From: Hygrocybe punicea
Taxonomy: Eukaryota > Basidiomycota > Agaricomycetes > Agaricales > Hygrophoraceae
Length of the DNA stretch: 64,000 bases
Assembly: GCA_963556145.1 (NCBI GenBank)
Contig: OY744461.1
Span: forward strand, 8,132,891 to 8,196,890
Direction: 5' to 3'
The notes beneath the pieces were generated by a model. That model saw only the letters and a list, made by a program, of their open reading frames with translations. It was not told the DNA's origin and did not search any database. Position numbers and translations under genes: made by a program. Shown piece after piece: positions 47,633 through 57,311 of this stretch; positions within the stretch are counted from its first letter, which is position 1, and every line of letters starts with the position of its first letter.

Positions 47633-48805
47633 CAGCCATTTGCAGCAAGCTTGACACTAACTTTAGAAAAATAAAAGTAATTCAGCTATATCTCATGAAG
47701 TACTGCATGGATTGAGATGGTTATAGAGGGAAATTTGTACTATTTCTAAAGGGCTATCTACTCCTGTAATTATATTGGGACAATGTTTAGTGTATGGTGA
47801 GTTGTGGATGAAATAGAAGGTAAACAATTTTTGACATCCAAAATGATATTGTCAAATTATGGCATCAAATGAGCTCCTATGAACAAGATTGTAGGGAGGA
47901 AATTGTTCAGTTTTGTAAGGGCTAGAAGCTCCTATACCATATTTTTCTTCATATTTGTCATTTGAGCCTATCATCATGATTCTTGTAGGGTTTCAAGCCT
48001 CATTCAGACAAACATAGTATAGATGTAATATTTGGCTCAAAGGACAAAAATAAAAGCAAATCACGGTATACGTACTTCTAGCCCTTAAAAAGCTGAACAA
48101 TTTCCTTCCTACAATCTTGTTTGTAGGATAGTGATGGATAGGTTTGGTTCTGAACCGAGGTTCGGACCTGAACTGAACTGAACTGAACCTGAACCCTATT
48201 TCAGGTTCNNNNNNNNNNNNNNNNNNNNNNNNNNNNNNNNNNNNNNNNNNNNNNNNNNNNNNNNNNNNNNNNNNNNNNNNNNNNNNNNNNNNNNNNNNNN
48301 NNNNNNNNTATCCTACAAACAAGATTGTAGGAAGGAAATTGTTCAGCTTTTTAAGGGCTAGAAGTACGTATACCGTGATTTGCTTTATTTTTGTCCTTTG
48401 AGCCAAATATTACATCTATACTATGTTTGTCTGAATGAGGCTTGAAACCCTACAAGAATCATGATGATAGGCTCAAATGACAAATATGAAGAAAAATATG
48501 GTATAGGAGCTTCTAGCCCTTACAAAACTGAACAATTTCCTCCCTACAATCTTGTTCATAGGAGCTCATTTGATGCCATAATTTGACAATATCATTTTGG
48601 ATGTCAAAAATTGTTTACCTTCTATTTCATCCACAACTCACCATACACTAAACATTGTCCCAATATAATTACAGGAGTAGATAGCCCTTTAGAAATAGTA
48701 CAAATTTCCCTCTATAACCATCTCAATCCATGCAGTACTTCATGAGATATAGCTGAATTACTTTTATTTTTCTAAAGTTAGTGTCAAGCTTGCTGCAAAT
48801 GGCTG
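47633..48805. mobile_element. Palindromic (foldback) element containing an assembly gap
   Basis: Arms of about 500 bp: cagccatttgcagcaagctt at the left and aagcttgctgcaaatggctg at the right, flanked by TA (47631-47632, 48806-48807). The arms agree nearly base for base up to gtaggata/tatcctac at the centre. Left of the gap, 78 bp rich in GGTTC/GAACC repeats has no partner. It lies within the B2 repeat of the Ngaro element. Confidence 0.8.
48209..48308. other. Assembly gap (100 N)
   Basis: A run of exactly 100 N at the centre of a 1.2-kb palindrome, next to gaactgaactgaactgaacc-type repeats. The round number suggests a placeholder of unknown true length. Confidence 0.97.
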
Positions 48806-48892
48806 TAATAAGGAACCATTGTGTAGAAATAGAAATGAAATGAAAAGGAAGGAAGAGAAAAAGAGACGGGGTGGGTAGAGGTGGGTCACACA

Positions 48893-49225
48893 AAAACACA
48901 TGGCAGCTAACTAGGAGACAAGGCAAGGTAAATCAAGGAAATGGGCAAAGTGATGTGGGACACACCTTGGAGACGAGACAAGGGGCTTAGGAGACCCTTG
49001 GGGTGTTTCCAAGGTATATGATTCACGGGCAGAAAGAAGTGCCACAAGTCAGCATAAGGTTTGACGTCAAGCGGGGACAGCAAATAGCGGGCTGTCAGCA
49101 GGTGACGCTCCAGCGAGTGTGTCAGCTGGTGACAGTGATGGATGGTAGTGACAGAGGACACGCTGGGTGTTGAGGGACAGTGAGTGTGCGTCTGTGTGAT
49201 TAGCCAAATGTAAACTCAGTTTAAA
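48893..49225. repeat. Ngaro split repeat A2
   Basis: Direct repeat of 54635-54657 plus 56846-57169 (copy A1). Shared landmarks are acacatggcagctaacta, aaggcaaggtaaatcaagga and ttagccaaatgtaaac. Confidence 0.85.
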
Positions 49226-49362
49226 AAACAACTAATCACACCAGTCACTTTTGAGATGTATGGAAAGTGGATAGGAAATGTGACCGCACCCTGAAACAAC
49301 AGCACGGTCTGAGAACATAGTGATTCTTTTTGGTTTTTGTGTTACAATAAGGAACCATAGAA
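49226..49362. repeat. Ngaro split repeat B1
   Basis: Direct repeat of 47521-47632 plus the bases after 48805 (copy B2): ctaatcacaccRgtcactt through gtttttgtgttaca and ataaggaaccat. Confidence 0.85.
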
Positions 49363-49489
49363 GGCTAAGAAGAGGGAGTGGTGGGAGGGAAAAAAGGGGG
49401 TCCAGGATACTGCGATGCCAAAAGGGAGAGGGTCGATGGGACTGCATGTAAATGAAAAGCAAAAAGAAAAAGGGGGAGGAGAAGAAAGA

Positions 49490-50443
49490 TTAGAAGGAAG
49501 TGCAAGGTGCGAGGTGTGCAGTGGGGAGAGCAGGGTGTTGACGAATGTAGATATGAAAGGTCTCAGAGGCAAAATGGCAAATGGCCTGAATCTGGTCAAG
49601 AGGGACATCATTGCGGGCGAGGGCAGTCGCCCCACCAGAGCAGAGGGACTGGCCAGCAATTTCAGCAGGAAAATGGTGGTGCAAGTGGCTGAGGAACCAG
49701 GAATGAAGGGGCACAGAGCTGTCATGGTGGAGCCAAAGTTCGGGGTGGAGAGGAAAGAGAAGATCACAGGAAGTGAGGTAGGACTCAAAAGTGGAGATGG
49801 GATTGTCGCGGTCGGGGAGACACTGAAGGAGCATGGTGTTGCCTTCAAATAGCCTGTCAGCCTTATGCCCAGGCAGGTGGAAGGAAAAACCTTCCGGCAG
49901 GAATTGCACTGAGTGCTGCATGACTATTTTTTGGTAATTGCATCGAGAAATGCTCTCTGGCCACACCAACTCACTGAGATGAGTGAGAGCATGGAAACCA
50001 ACGAGAAGGAGGGAGAGGAAAAGCTTGTCATCATGGTCAAAGGAGGGGAGATAAGTGTCGCATAGGGAAACGAGCTCGGAACAGAGGAGAGGCCACTTCC
50101 GGGTGGTGCTGACAGCGCACATCTTCTTGCAACCACGGAGAGTATGGGTGACGAGGGGATGGAGCTGGCTGGAATGGACATTGGGGTAAAAGGGTTCAAG
50201 CTGAGTACATACACTGGATAAGTAAGCGGAAATGGAACTGGGCTTGATGTGATGACACATATAGACAGTAAACAAACTAAGCATTTCGGGAGTAGGGGCA
50301 AGGGAAAAATGGTGAGCGGTGCAAAAGGAAATATAGGAATGGAGAGCGGAGGAATAGGCAAGCATGGAGGAATGTTTGAGGGAGAAACCAAGGGTGACGG
50401 CCCATTCATGAATGGGTTGATGGGACCATTTGAGCGGGTTCAT
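49490..50443 (-). pseudogene. Ngaro tyrosine recombinase (317 aa) with mutated active site
   Basis: Open from ATG 50443, overlapping the RT-RNase H stop as ATGA. N-terminal core-binding-like helices (YSSALHSYISFCTAHHF); then FHALTHLSELVWPES where family members have Arg in the L-x-R/H-L-x-E block; QSLCSGGATAL where HSLRSGGAT is expected; CHFASETFHIYIRQHP carrying the Tyr. Thus both catalytic arginines (to His and Cys) and the HxxR histidine (to Gln) appear lost while the frame stays open. Such recombinases integrate circular cDNA; this copy should be dead. Confidence 0.8.
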
Positions 50444-50580
50444 TTCAGGGCGGCCCCCAGCAACAGATGAGGGGGTATGAATGGGGAGATGGTGAAATAA
50501 GGGAAAGAGGACAGAATAGAGGCATTGTGGAACCAGGAAAGGGCATCAGCAACAGCATTGTTGGAGCCAGTGGAGTGTGT

Positions 50581-51123
50581 TAGTGTTGCCGTAGTTCGGT
50601 TCCGAACCTAGCCGAACCCGGTTCAAACCCTGAACCGAACCCGGGGTTCAGTCTAAGTTCAGCCAAATGCTGAACCGGACCGCGGGTTCGGTTCAGGGTT
50701 TTGAGGCTGGCCGGATTTCCTGAACGGCTCCAAACCGCGTCCAAACCGCGAACGCGGATATTTTTAAGGAATTTATTTCATTTGTTTTTCATATTTCTTT
50801 ACTTACCATTTCGTGTTAAACGGTATCATGTGACCGGCCGTGACGAGGTAGCTTTCACGCGACACAGCAACATCAACGCGGATTGAACACAACACAATTT
50901 GTGTTGTGTTCCTCAAGGTAAGTTTCCTTTTTTTCTTAACTTTACTAATGTTATTTGCGACAGGAAAATCGACAACCACGGCAACGACAACCACGACGCC
51001 CAGCAGCAGCAGCAGCAATGTCGGCAGCAGCAGCAACAGCGGCAGCGGCAACGGCAACAGCAGCAACAGCAGCAGGAGCGCAGCAGCAACAGCAGCAACG
51101 GAAACGGCAACGGCAACGGCAAC

Positions 51124-51154
<31 letters not shown>

Positions 51155-51187
51155 ATGGCCACGACAGCAGCAGCAGCGCCGGCAGCG

Positions 51188-51218
<31 letters not shown>

Positions 51219-51809
51219 CGCAGGAGCAACAGCAGCAACGGCGGCAGCAGCAACGGCGGCAACAGCAGCAGCAGCAGCAGCAACGCTGGCAGCAGCAACA
51301 CCGGCAGCAGCAGCAGCTGCTGCTGGTGCATCAAGCCCCAACATCACCATCAGCGGCGGCAACAACAACGGCAACCACCACCACGACGGCCAGCAGCAGC
51401 AGCAGCAGCAATGCCGGCAGCAGCAGCGACAGCGGCAGCGGCAACGGCAACAGCAGCAGCAGGAGCGCAGCAGCGACGGCGACGGCAGCAGCAGCAGCAG
51501 CACCAGCAGTGGGAGCAGCAGCAGCAGCAGCAACAGCACCAGACGGCTCCCCCGTAGCCCAACTTCCTCGCGAAGCGTAGCGCCGTATCAATTGATACGT
51601 GCCTGCCATTCGCGAGGAGAACGGAGCTCAGGGGTGAGCCAACCTCGGTCTGGGGTTCAGACCGCGTCTGAACCCAGACCGAACGCTAAGAGACGGTTCA
51701 AAGCCGTTCGGGTCCAGGTTTGGCCATGCGCCAAACCGGACCCGAAGTTCAGTTCGCGGTTCCGCCAAAAAGGGTCGGAACCGGACCGAACTGAACTTCG
51801 GCAACACTA
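50581..51809. mobile_element. CAG-core hAT element, copy 2
   Basis: TAGTGTTGCCG ... CGGCAACACTA with the perfect 8-bp duplication GAGTGTGT (50573-50580, 51810-51817). Length 1229 bp. Intron-like 46-nt segment 50918-50963 (AAG/GTAAGT ... CTTTACTAATG ... GACAG) immediately before the CAG tract (50998-51545). The palindrome CGTATCAATTGATACG is at 51584-51599. Inserted in the Ngaro RNase H end. Confidence 0.93.
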
Positions 51810-52077
51810 GAGTGTGTTGGAGGTCCCTCAGGATTGCAAGAGGGAAGGAGCTGTGCAAAGGCTAAGATGGGACCATCTACTACATCCTGAAGGCTACTAA
51901 CTACAACGAACCGTGGGAACTCTATCACGTGATTGTCCAGGCACAACTACTACACCGGGAACGTGAAAGACATGAAGCTCAGTGTGGGAAGCCAAAAGTA
52001 AGTCAATGGCTGTAATGAGAATAGGATTATAGATGGGCTGAGCATGCAGGCTATTGAAAAGGTTGACCGCATTGGAA

Positions 52078-53438
52078 TAGTGTTGCCGTAGTTCGGTTCC
52101 GAACCTAGCCGAACCCGGTTCAAACCCCGAACCGAACCCGAGGTTCAGTCTAAGTTCAGCCAAGTGCTGAACCGGACCGCGGGTTCAGTTCCGGGTTTCA
52201 AGGCCCGCCGGATTTCCTGAACGGCTCCAAACCGCGTCCAAACCGCGAACGCAGCTATTTTTACGGTATTTATTTCATTTGTTTTTCGTATTTCTTGACT
52301 TACTATTTCGTGTTAAATGGTATCATGTGACCGGCCGTGACCGTGTAGCTTTCACGCAACACAACATCAACACGCAACACAACATCAACACGCAACACAA
52401 CATCAACACTCAACGCGAAGGTCAGTTTCAAGCTTTTCTTAACTTTACTAATGTCATTTGCGACAGGGAACTCGACCGCGACCACGTCGCGGCCACACCC
52501 ATCTTGGCACAAGATGGATGCCAGCGCCAACCCAATGCCAACGGACGCGCGACAGCTGCAACACCACCACCACCACCACCACCACCACCACCAGCGGCGG
52601 CAACAGAAATGGGAACGGCTATGGCAACCAGGCAACGACGATGGCAACGGCCAGCAGCAGCAGCAACAGCAGAAGCAGCAGCAGCAGCAATAGAAGCAGC
52701 AGCACTGGCAGCAACGGCAGCAGCAACAGAAGCAGCAGCGCTGGCAGCAACGGATGCACGACAGCTGCAACACCACCACCACCACCACCACTACCACCAG
52801 CGGCGGCAACAACAACGGCAACGACAACCACGACGGCCAGCAGCAGCAGCAGCAGCAACGGCAACGGCAACGGCAGCGGCAGCAGCAACGGCCACGACAG
52901 CAGCGGCAGCAGTGGCAGCAGCAACGGCGACGGCAGCAGGAGCAGCGACGGCAGCGGCAGCAACGACGGCAGCAACGACGGCAGCAGTGACGGCAGCAGC
53001 AGCAACGGCGGCAACGGCGGCAACAGCAGCAATGCCACGGCAATGGCAGCAGCAGCAACAGCAGCAACGGCAGCAACGGCAGCGGCAGCAGCAGCAGCAG
53101 CAGCAGCAACAACGCCAACGGCCGCAGCAACAGCAGCAACGCGACGGCAGCAGCAGCAGCAGCAGCACCGGACGGCTCCCCCGCAGCCCAACTACCTCGC
53201 GAAGTGTAGCGCCGTATCAATTGATACGTGCCTGCCATTCGCGAGGAGAACGGAGCTCACGGGGTGAGCCAACCTCGGTCTGGGTTCAGACGCGGTCTGA
53301 ACCCAGACCGAACGTGGCGAGACGGTTCAATGCCGTCCGGGTCCAGGTTTGGCCATGCGCCAAACCGGACCCGAAGTTCAGTTCGCGGTTCCGCCAAAAA
53401 GGCTCGGAACTGGACCAAACTGAACTTCGGCAACACTA
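52078..53438. mobile_element. CAG-core hAT element, copy 3
   Basis: TAGTGTTGCCG ... CGGCAACACTA with the perfect 8-bp duplication CATTGGAA (52070-52077, 53439-53446). Length 1361 bp. Intron-like 46-nt segment 52421-52466 (donor GTCAGT). The core also has CAC runs (52560-52592) and less pure CAG. An 18-bp unit acacaacatcaacacgca is repeated three times (52357-52410). Inserted in the Ngaro RNase H frame after TDNSN. Confidence 0.93.
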
Positions 53439-54657
53439 CATTGGAATTATCAGTGAAAATGGTGATGCGATGAGTGGAATGCAGAGCGGAAGTCAAAACC
53501 CAGCGAAAGGCAGAGAGGACAGCAAGAGCCTCCCAGTAAAAGATGCGGTTGAAGGACAGGTCGGGCACTAGGCACTGGAACCCGAGGGACAGAGTAGGGC
53601 ACCAGGAACCAAGGCCAATGAAGGAAGCATCCACAAAAAGGATGGTGTTGGCGGTGGGGGGGTCCCAGGTAGAGGACTCGATGAGGTGTATGCCAGGTAG
53701 AGACTCAAGGTGGCCGGTGAACATGGGAGCTCTCGGCAGAGCTCCATGCTGATCCGGATGAGCTGGTGGGGCTGTGACTTGCTGGCCATTTTGCGGCAGA
53801 GAATGGAGAGGCCAGGCTGCAGGAGGGGATAAACGTTCAAGGACCAGTTTGTCCAGCTGGCTAGCCATTGGAAATCGCATAGGGGACGACAGCGCCCAGG
53901 TTGAGTGAAGTTGCAGATGGCATTGAGGTCTTTGTGACAGTCAGGTGACATGCTAAAGGTCATGGTGTTGGGGTCGACATCGAAGCCAATGAGGGTAAGA
54001 TGGGTCTGGTGAGCTGTTTAGATTCATCATGCGGAATCCCAATATCATCCTACAACATCAAGAGATGGGCTTGCTTGGCAGGCAAGGCCTTGTGGAAGGG
54101 TGTATACCAACGAACATTTCCCTCGAAGTCCCAGGAAAAACTGTCATTGACATAGGTGAAAAGATCTAAAATGGACTTGACGAAGATTGCAATCCAGATG
54201 ACAAGACCGATGAAGGCACCCCAGATGCCACTGGTGCCCCTGTTACCAAAGTTATTGCAATGGTTGACATGCTGGAGGACATCGACTGTGATGATTTGAC
54301 GAAGCTGCCAAAGCTGGTGCATGGGCAGGTGCCAATATGCTTGGGAGATGTCAGACTTGAAAACAATTAGGTGGACATGTGGACCATGGATGGAGCAGAC
54401 CTGGTGGAGGGTGTGGCCCAACTGATGGAGACTGTCGAGCGGAATGGTGACCTTATCCTGGGGAATGAGGGAGTTGAGAGAGAATGGCTTGACGCTTTGA
54501 TCTACCACAAGGCGGAAGGTCGAGGTGCCGGGTTTGGGTACAACTCCAATCGGTATGCCATGCATGCTGGGGAGGAGATGAGGCCCAAAGGCAGGAGAAA
54601 AGTGGCCAAGGGAGACTTCTTTGTCCCATCATGAAAAAAACACATGGCAGCTAACTA

Positions 54658-55768
54658 CACCACCGCTTGCTCAGTCATCCCGATTCAGCCATGGAACCCA
54701 AGTGGCTGGATTGGGCCAGGTTCCGCCGTGCCTCAACAAAAAAAGGGCAGCCTCTGTCCGACATCGGGCATCAGCCACACAGATTTCACATCAACCCAAC
54801 ACAGATTTCGCATGGGCAGACGGTGCGCCAGGTGGAAATAAATAGATAAATAAATATTCTTGTCAATATTTCATGGTAGCAAAATCACAAAATATATCAC
54901 AATTCTGCTCATGAGCGACCAGCACTACACCACACCACATTGTAACTACTAGCATTCTAAGATAGAAAAAAGCTTCTCCTTGCCTGCTGCAGTCACTACC
55001 CATTGCCACCCCGCAACAAAACAAGGCGGACTGCGTCATCTTGCCACACTTAGAAGAGGGAGGGTCAGTGAATAGCAGAAGGGTGGGAATGCAGAAGAGG
55101 TGACCTTGAGTCTGTTGCTCTAAGGTGTAGACATGGTGGAGGGGACAGGGAGGTTGTGGTTGACGAAGCGGTTGCGGTTGAGAAGGAGGTTGATGTTTGA
55201 ATTCGAGCTCAGAAGTTGGGCGGGGTTTGAATAAAGTAGTGTTGCTGTGGTTCGGTTCCGAACCTAGCCGAACCCGGTTCAAACCCCGAACCGAACCCGG
55301 GGTTCAGTCTAAGTTCAGCCAAATGCTGAACCGGACCGCGGGTTCAGTTCAGGGTTTCGAGGCTGGCCGGATTTCCTGAACGGCTCCAAACCGCGTCCAA
55401 ACCGCGAACGCGGATATTTTTAAGGAATTTATTTCATTTGTTTTTCATATTTCTTTACTTACCATTTCGTGTTAAACGGTATCATGTGACCGGCCATAGT
55501 AGCTTTCACGCGACACAGCAACATCAACGCGGATTGAACACAACACAATTTGTGTTGTGTTCCTCAAGGTAAGTTTCCTTTGTTTCTTAACTTTACTAAT
55601 GTTATTTGCGACAGGCAAATCGACAACCACGGCAACGACAACCACGACGCCCAGCAGCAGCAGCAGCAATGTCGGCAGCAGCAGCAACAGCGGCAGCGGC
55701 AACGGCAACAGCAGCAGCAGCAGCAGGAGCGCAGCAGCAACAGCAGCAACGGCAACGGCAACGGCAAC

Positions 55769-55799
<31 letters not shown>

Positions 55800-56845
55800 A
55801 TGGCCACGACAGCAGCAGCAGCGCCGGCAGCGGCAGCAGCAGCAGCAGCAGCAACGGCAGCAGCAGCAACGGCGGCAACAGCAGCAGCAGCAGCAGCAGC
55901 AGCGCCGGCAGCGGCAGCAGCAGCAGCAGGAGCGCAGGAGCAACAGCAGCAACGGCGGCAGCAGCAACGGCGGCAACAGCAGCAGCAGCAGCAGCAACGC
56001 CGGCAGCAGCAGCAGCAGCAACACCGGCAGCAGCAGCAGCTGCTGCTGGTGCATCAAGCCCCAACCTCACCATCAGCGGCGGCAACAACAACGGCAACCA
56101 CCACCACGACGGCCAGCAGCAGCAGCAGCAGCAGCAATGCCGGCAGCAGCAGCAACAGCGGCAGCGGCAACAGCAACAGCAGCAGCAGGAGTGCAGCAGC
56201 GACGGCGACGGCAGCAGCACCAGCAGCACCAGCAGTGGCAGCGGCAGCAGCAGCAGCAACAGCACCAGACGGCTCCCCCGTAGCCCAACTTCCTCGCGAA
56301 GCGTAGCGCCGTATCAAGTGATACGTGCCTGCCATTCGTGAGGAGAACGGAGCTCAGGGGTGAGCCAACCTCGGTCTGGGGTTCAGACCGCGTCTGAACC
56401 CCAGACCGAACGCGAAGAGACGGTTCAAAGCCGTTCGGGTCCAGGTTTGGCCATGCGCCAAACCAGACCCGAAGTTCAGTTCGCGGTTCCGCCAAAAAGG
56501 CTCGGAACCGGACCGAACTGAACTTCGGCAACACTAGAATAAAGGATCCTCATGCTCGGAAATCGCTGCAAAGTCTTTGCCCAGCACTGATTTGATGTCG
56601 GTGTCCATCCTTGAGGTCTGTAATTGGCCCAGTGCCATGAACTAGGCTGGATCATGGCCAGTTTCCATAGAAATTTAAATAAAAAGAAGCTGACTTGTAC
56701 CAATGATGAATTCTATTCGATTTTCATATCAGTTACCCCCATTACCGAGTTTAGATAGGATCTAATATGAAACTGAATTAAATCTTATCTATTTCTGATG
56801 CTGCCCTTTCTAGGTCTCAGGGACACTGTGAGCACAACGGCGGTG
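54658..56845. mobile_element. TA-flanked insertion in Ngaro repeat A1 (contains hAT copy 4)
   Basis: Relative to the intact repeat A2 (ctaacTAggagac), A1 is split as ctaacTA / 2188 bp / TAggagatg. The ends CACCACCGC and GCGGTG are weakly inverted. Without the nested hAT element about 880 bp remain, with no coding signal. Defined by comparison with A2; superfamily unknown. Confidence 0.65.
55237..56536. mobile_element. CAG-core hAT element, copy 4
   Basis: TAGTGTTGCTG ... CGGCAACACTA with the perfect 8-bp duplication GAATAAAG (55229-55236, 56537-56544). Length 1300 bp. Intron-like 46-nt segment 55569-55614. CAG-type core 55650-56270. One base differs in the 16-bp palindrome (cgtatcaaGtgatacg). 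Confidence 0.93.
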
Positions 56846-57311
56846 TAGGAGATGAGGCAAGGTAAATCAAGGAAATGAGCAAAGTGATGTGGGACATACC
56901 TCGGAGATGAGACAAGGGGCTTAGGAGGCCCTTGGGGTGTTTCCAAGGTATATGACTCATGGGCAGAAAGAAGTGCTGCAAGGCAGCGTAAGGTTTGATG
57001 TCAAGTGGGGATGGCAAATAGCGGGCTGTCAGCAGGTGATGGCTCCAGCAAGTGTGTCAGCCTGTGACAGTGACAGATGGTAGTGACAGAGGACATGCTG
57101 AGTGTCGAGGGACAGTGAGTGTGTGGCTGTGTGATTAGCCAAATGTAAACTTAGTTTAAAAAACGACTAAACTTGGATTTCATACCATTTTGTAGCTAAT
57201 CGGGCTGAGGATGGTCCAGATCATGCAGGATCAGTGACAAATCTTCTTATCAGTGCAACTATGGCTATTTGAGACATGGCCCAATCACGCCGGGTATGAA
57301 ATACCAGTTAT

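Larger units (their letters stand above)
50440..54565 (-). pseudogene. Ngaro reverse transcriptase-RNase H, broken by two hAT elements
   Basis: From 54565: GIPIGVVPKPGTSTFRLVVD, PLDSLHQLGHTL, FKSDISQAYWHLPMH and FTYVNDSFSWD, where the catalytic YVDD is YVND. A TAG after LLML (about 54050) and a frameshift follow. RNase H is clear: ANTILFVDASFIGLGSW, FYWEALAVLSAFRW and RITIFTDNSN, interrupted by hAT copy 3 (52078-53438) and continuing AVNLFNSLHAQPIYNP, with another frame change at about 51930, then hAT copy 2 (50581-51809) and NNAVADALSWFHNA. It stops at 50442-50440. A methylated-CpG-type transition explains YVDD to YVND. Confidence 0.82.
47521..57169 (-). mobile_element. Ngaro/DIRS-type tyrosine-recombinase retrotransposon with five nested insertions
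   Basis: Minus-strand order: RT, RNase H, tyrosine recombinase. Terminal structure in plus-strand order is B2 (47521-48892, interrupted), A2 (48893-49225), B1 (49226-about 49362), genes, A1 (54635-57169, interrupted). A and B are each present twice in direct orientation, so reading the minus strand gives A1-genes-B1-A2-B2: split direct repeats as in Ngaro elements. B begins ctaatcacacc; A ends aaaaaacRac. Subtracting the nested elements (47633-48805, 50581-51809, 52078-53438, 54658-56845 with 55237-56536 inside it) leaves about 3.7 kb. No gag was found. Confidence 0.82.

Noticed and set aside
49415..49852. Plus-strand 145-codon ORF
   Set aside because: Exact shadow of the Ngaro recombinase on the minus strand.
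52357..52410. Three direct repeats of about 18 bp resembling a CRISPR array
   Set aside because: Units are contiguous with no spacers and lie in a eukaryotic transposon; a simple tandem duplication.
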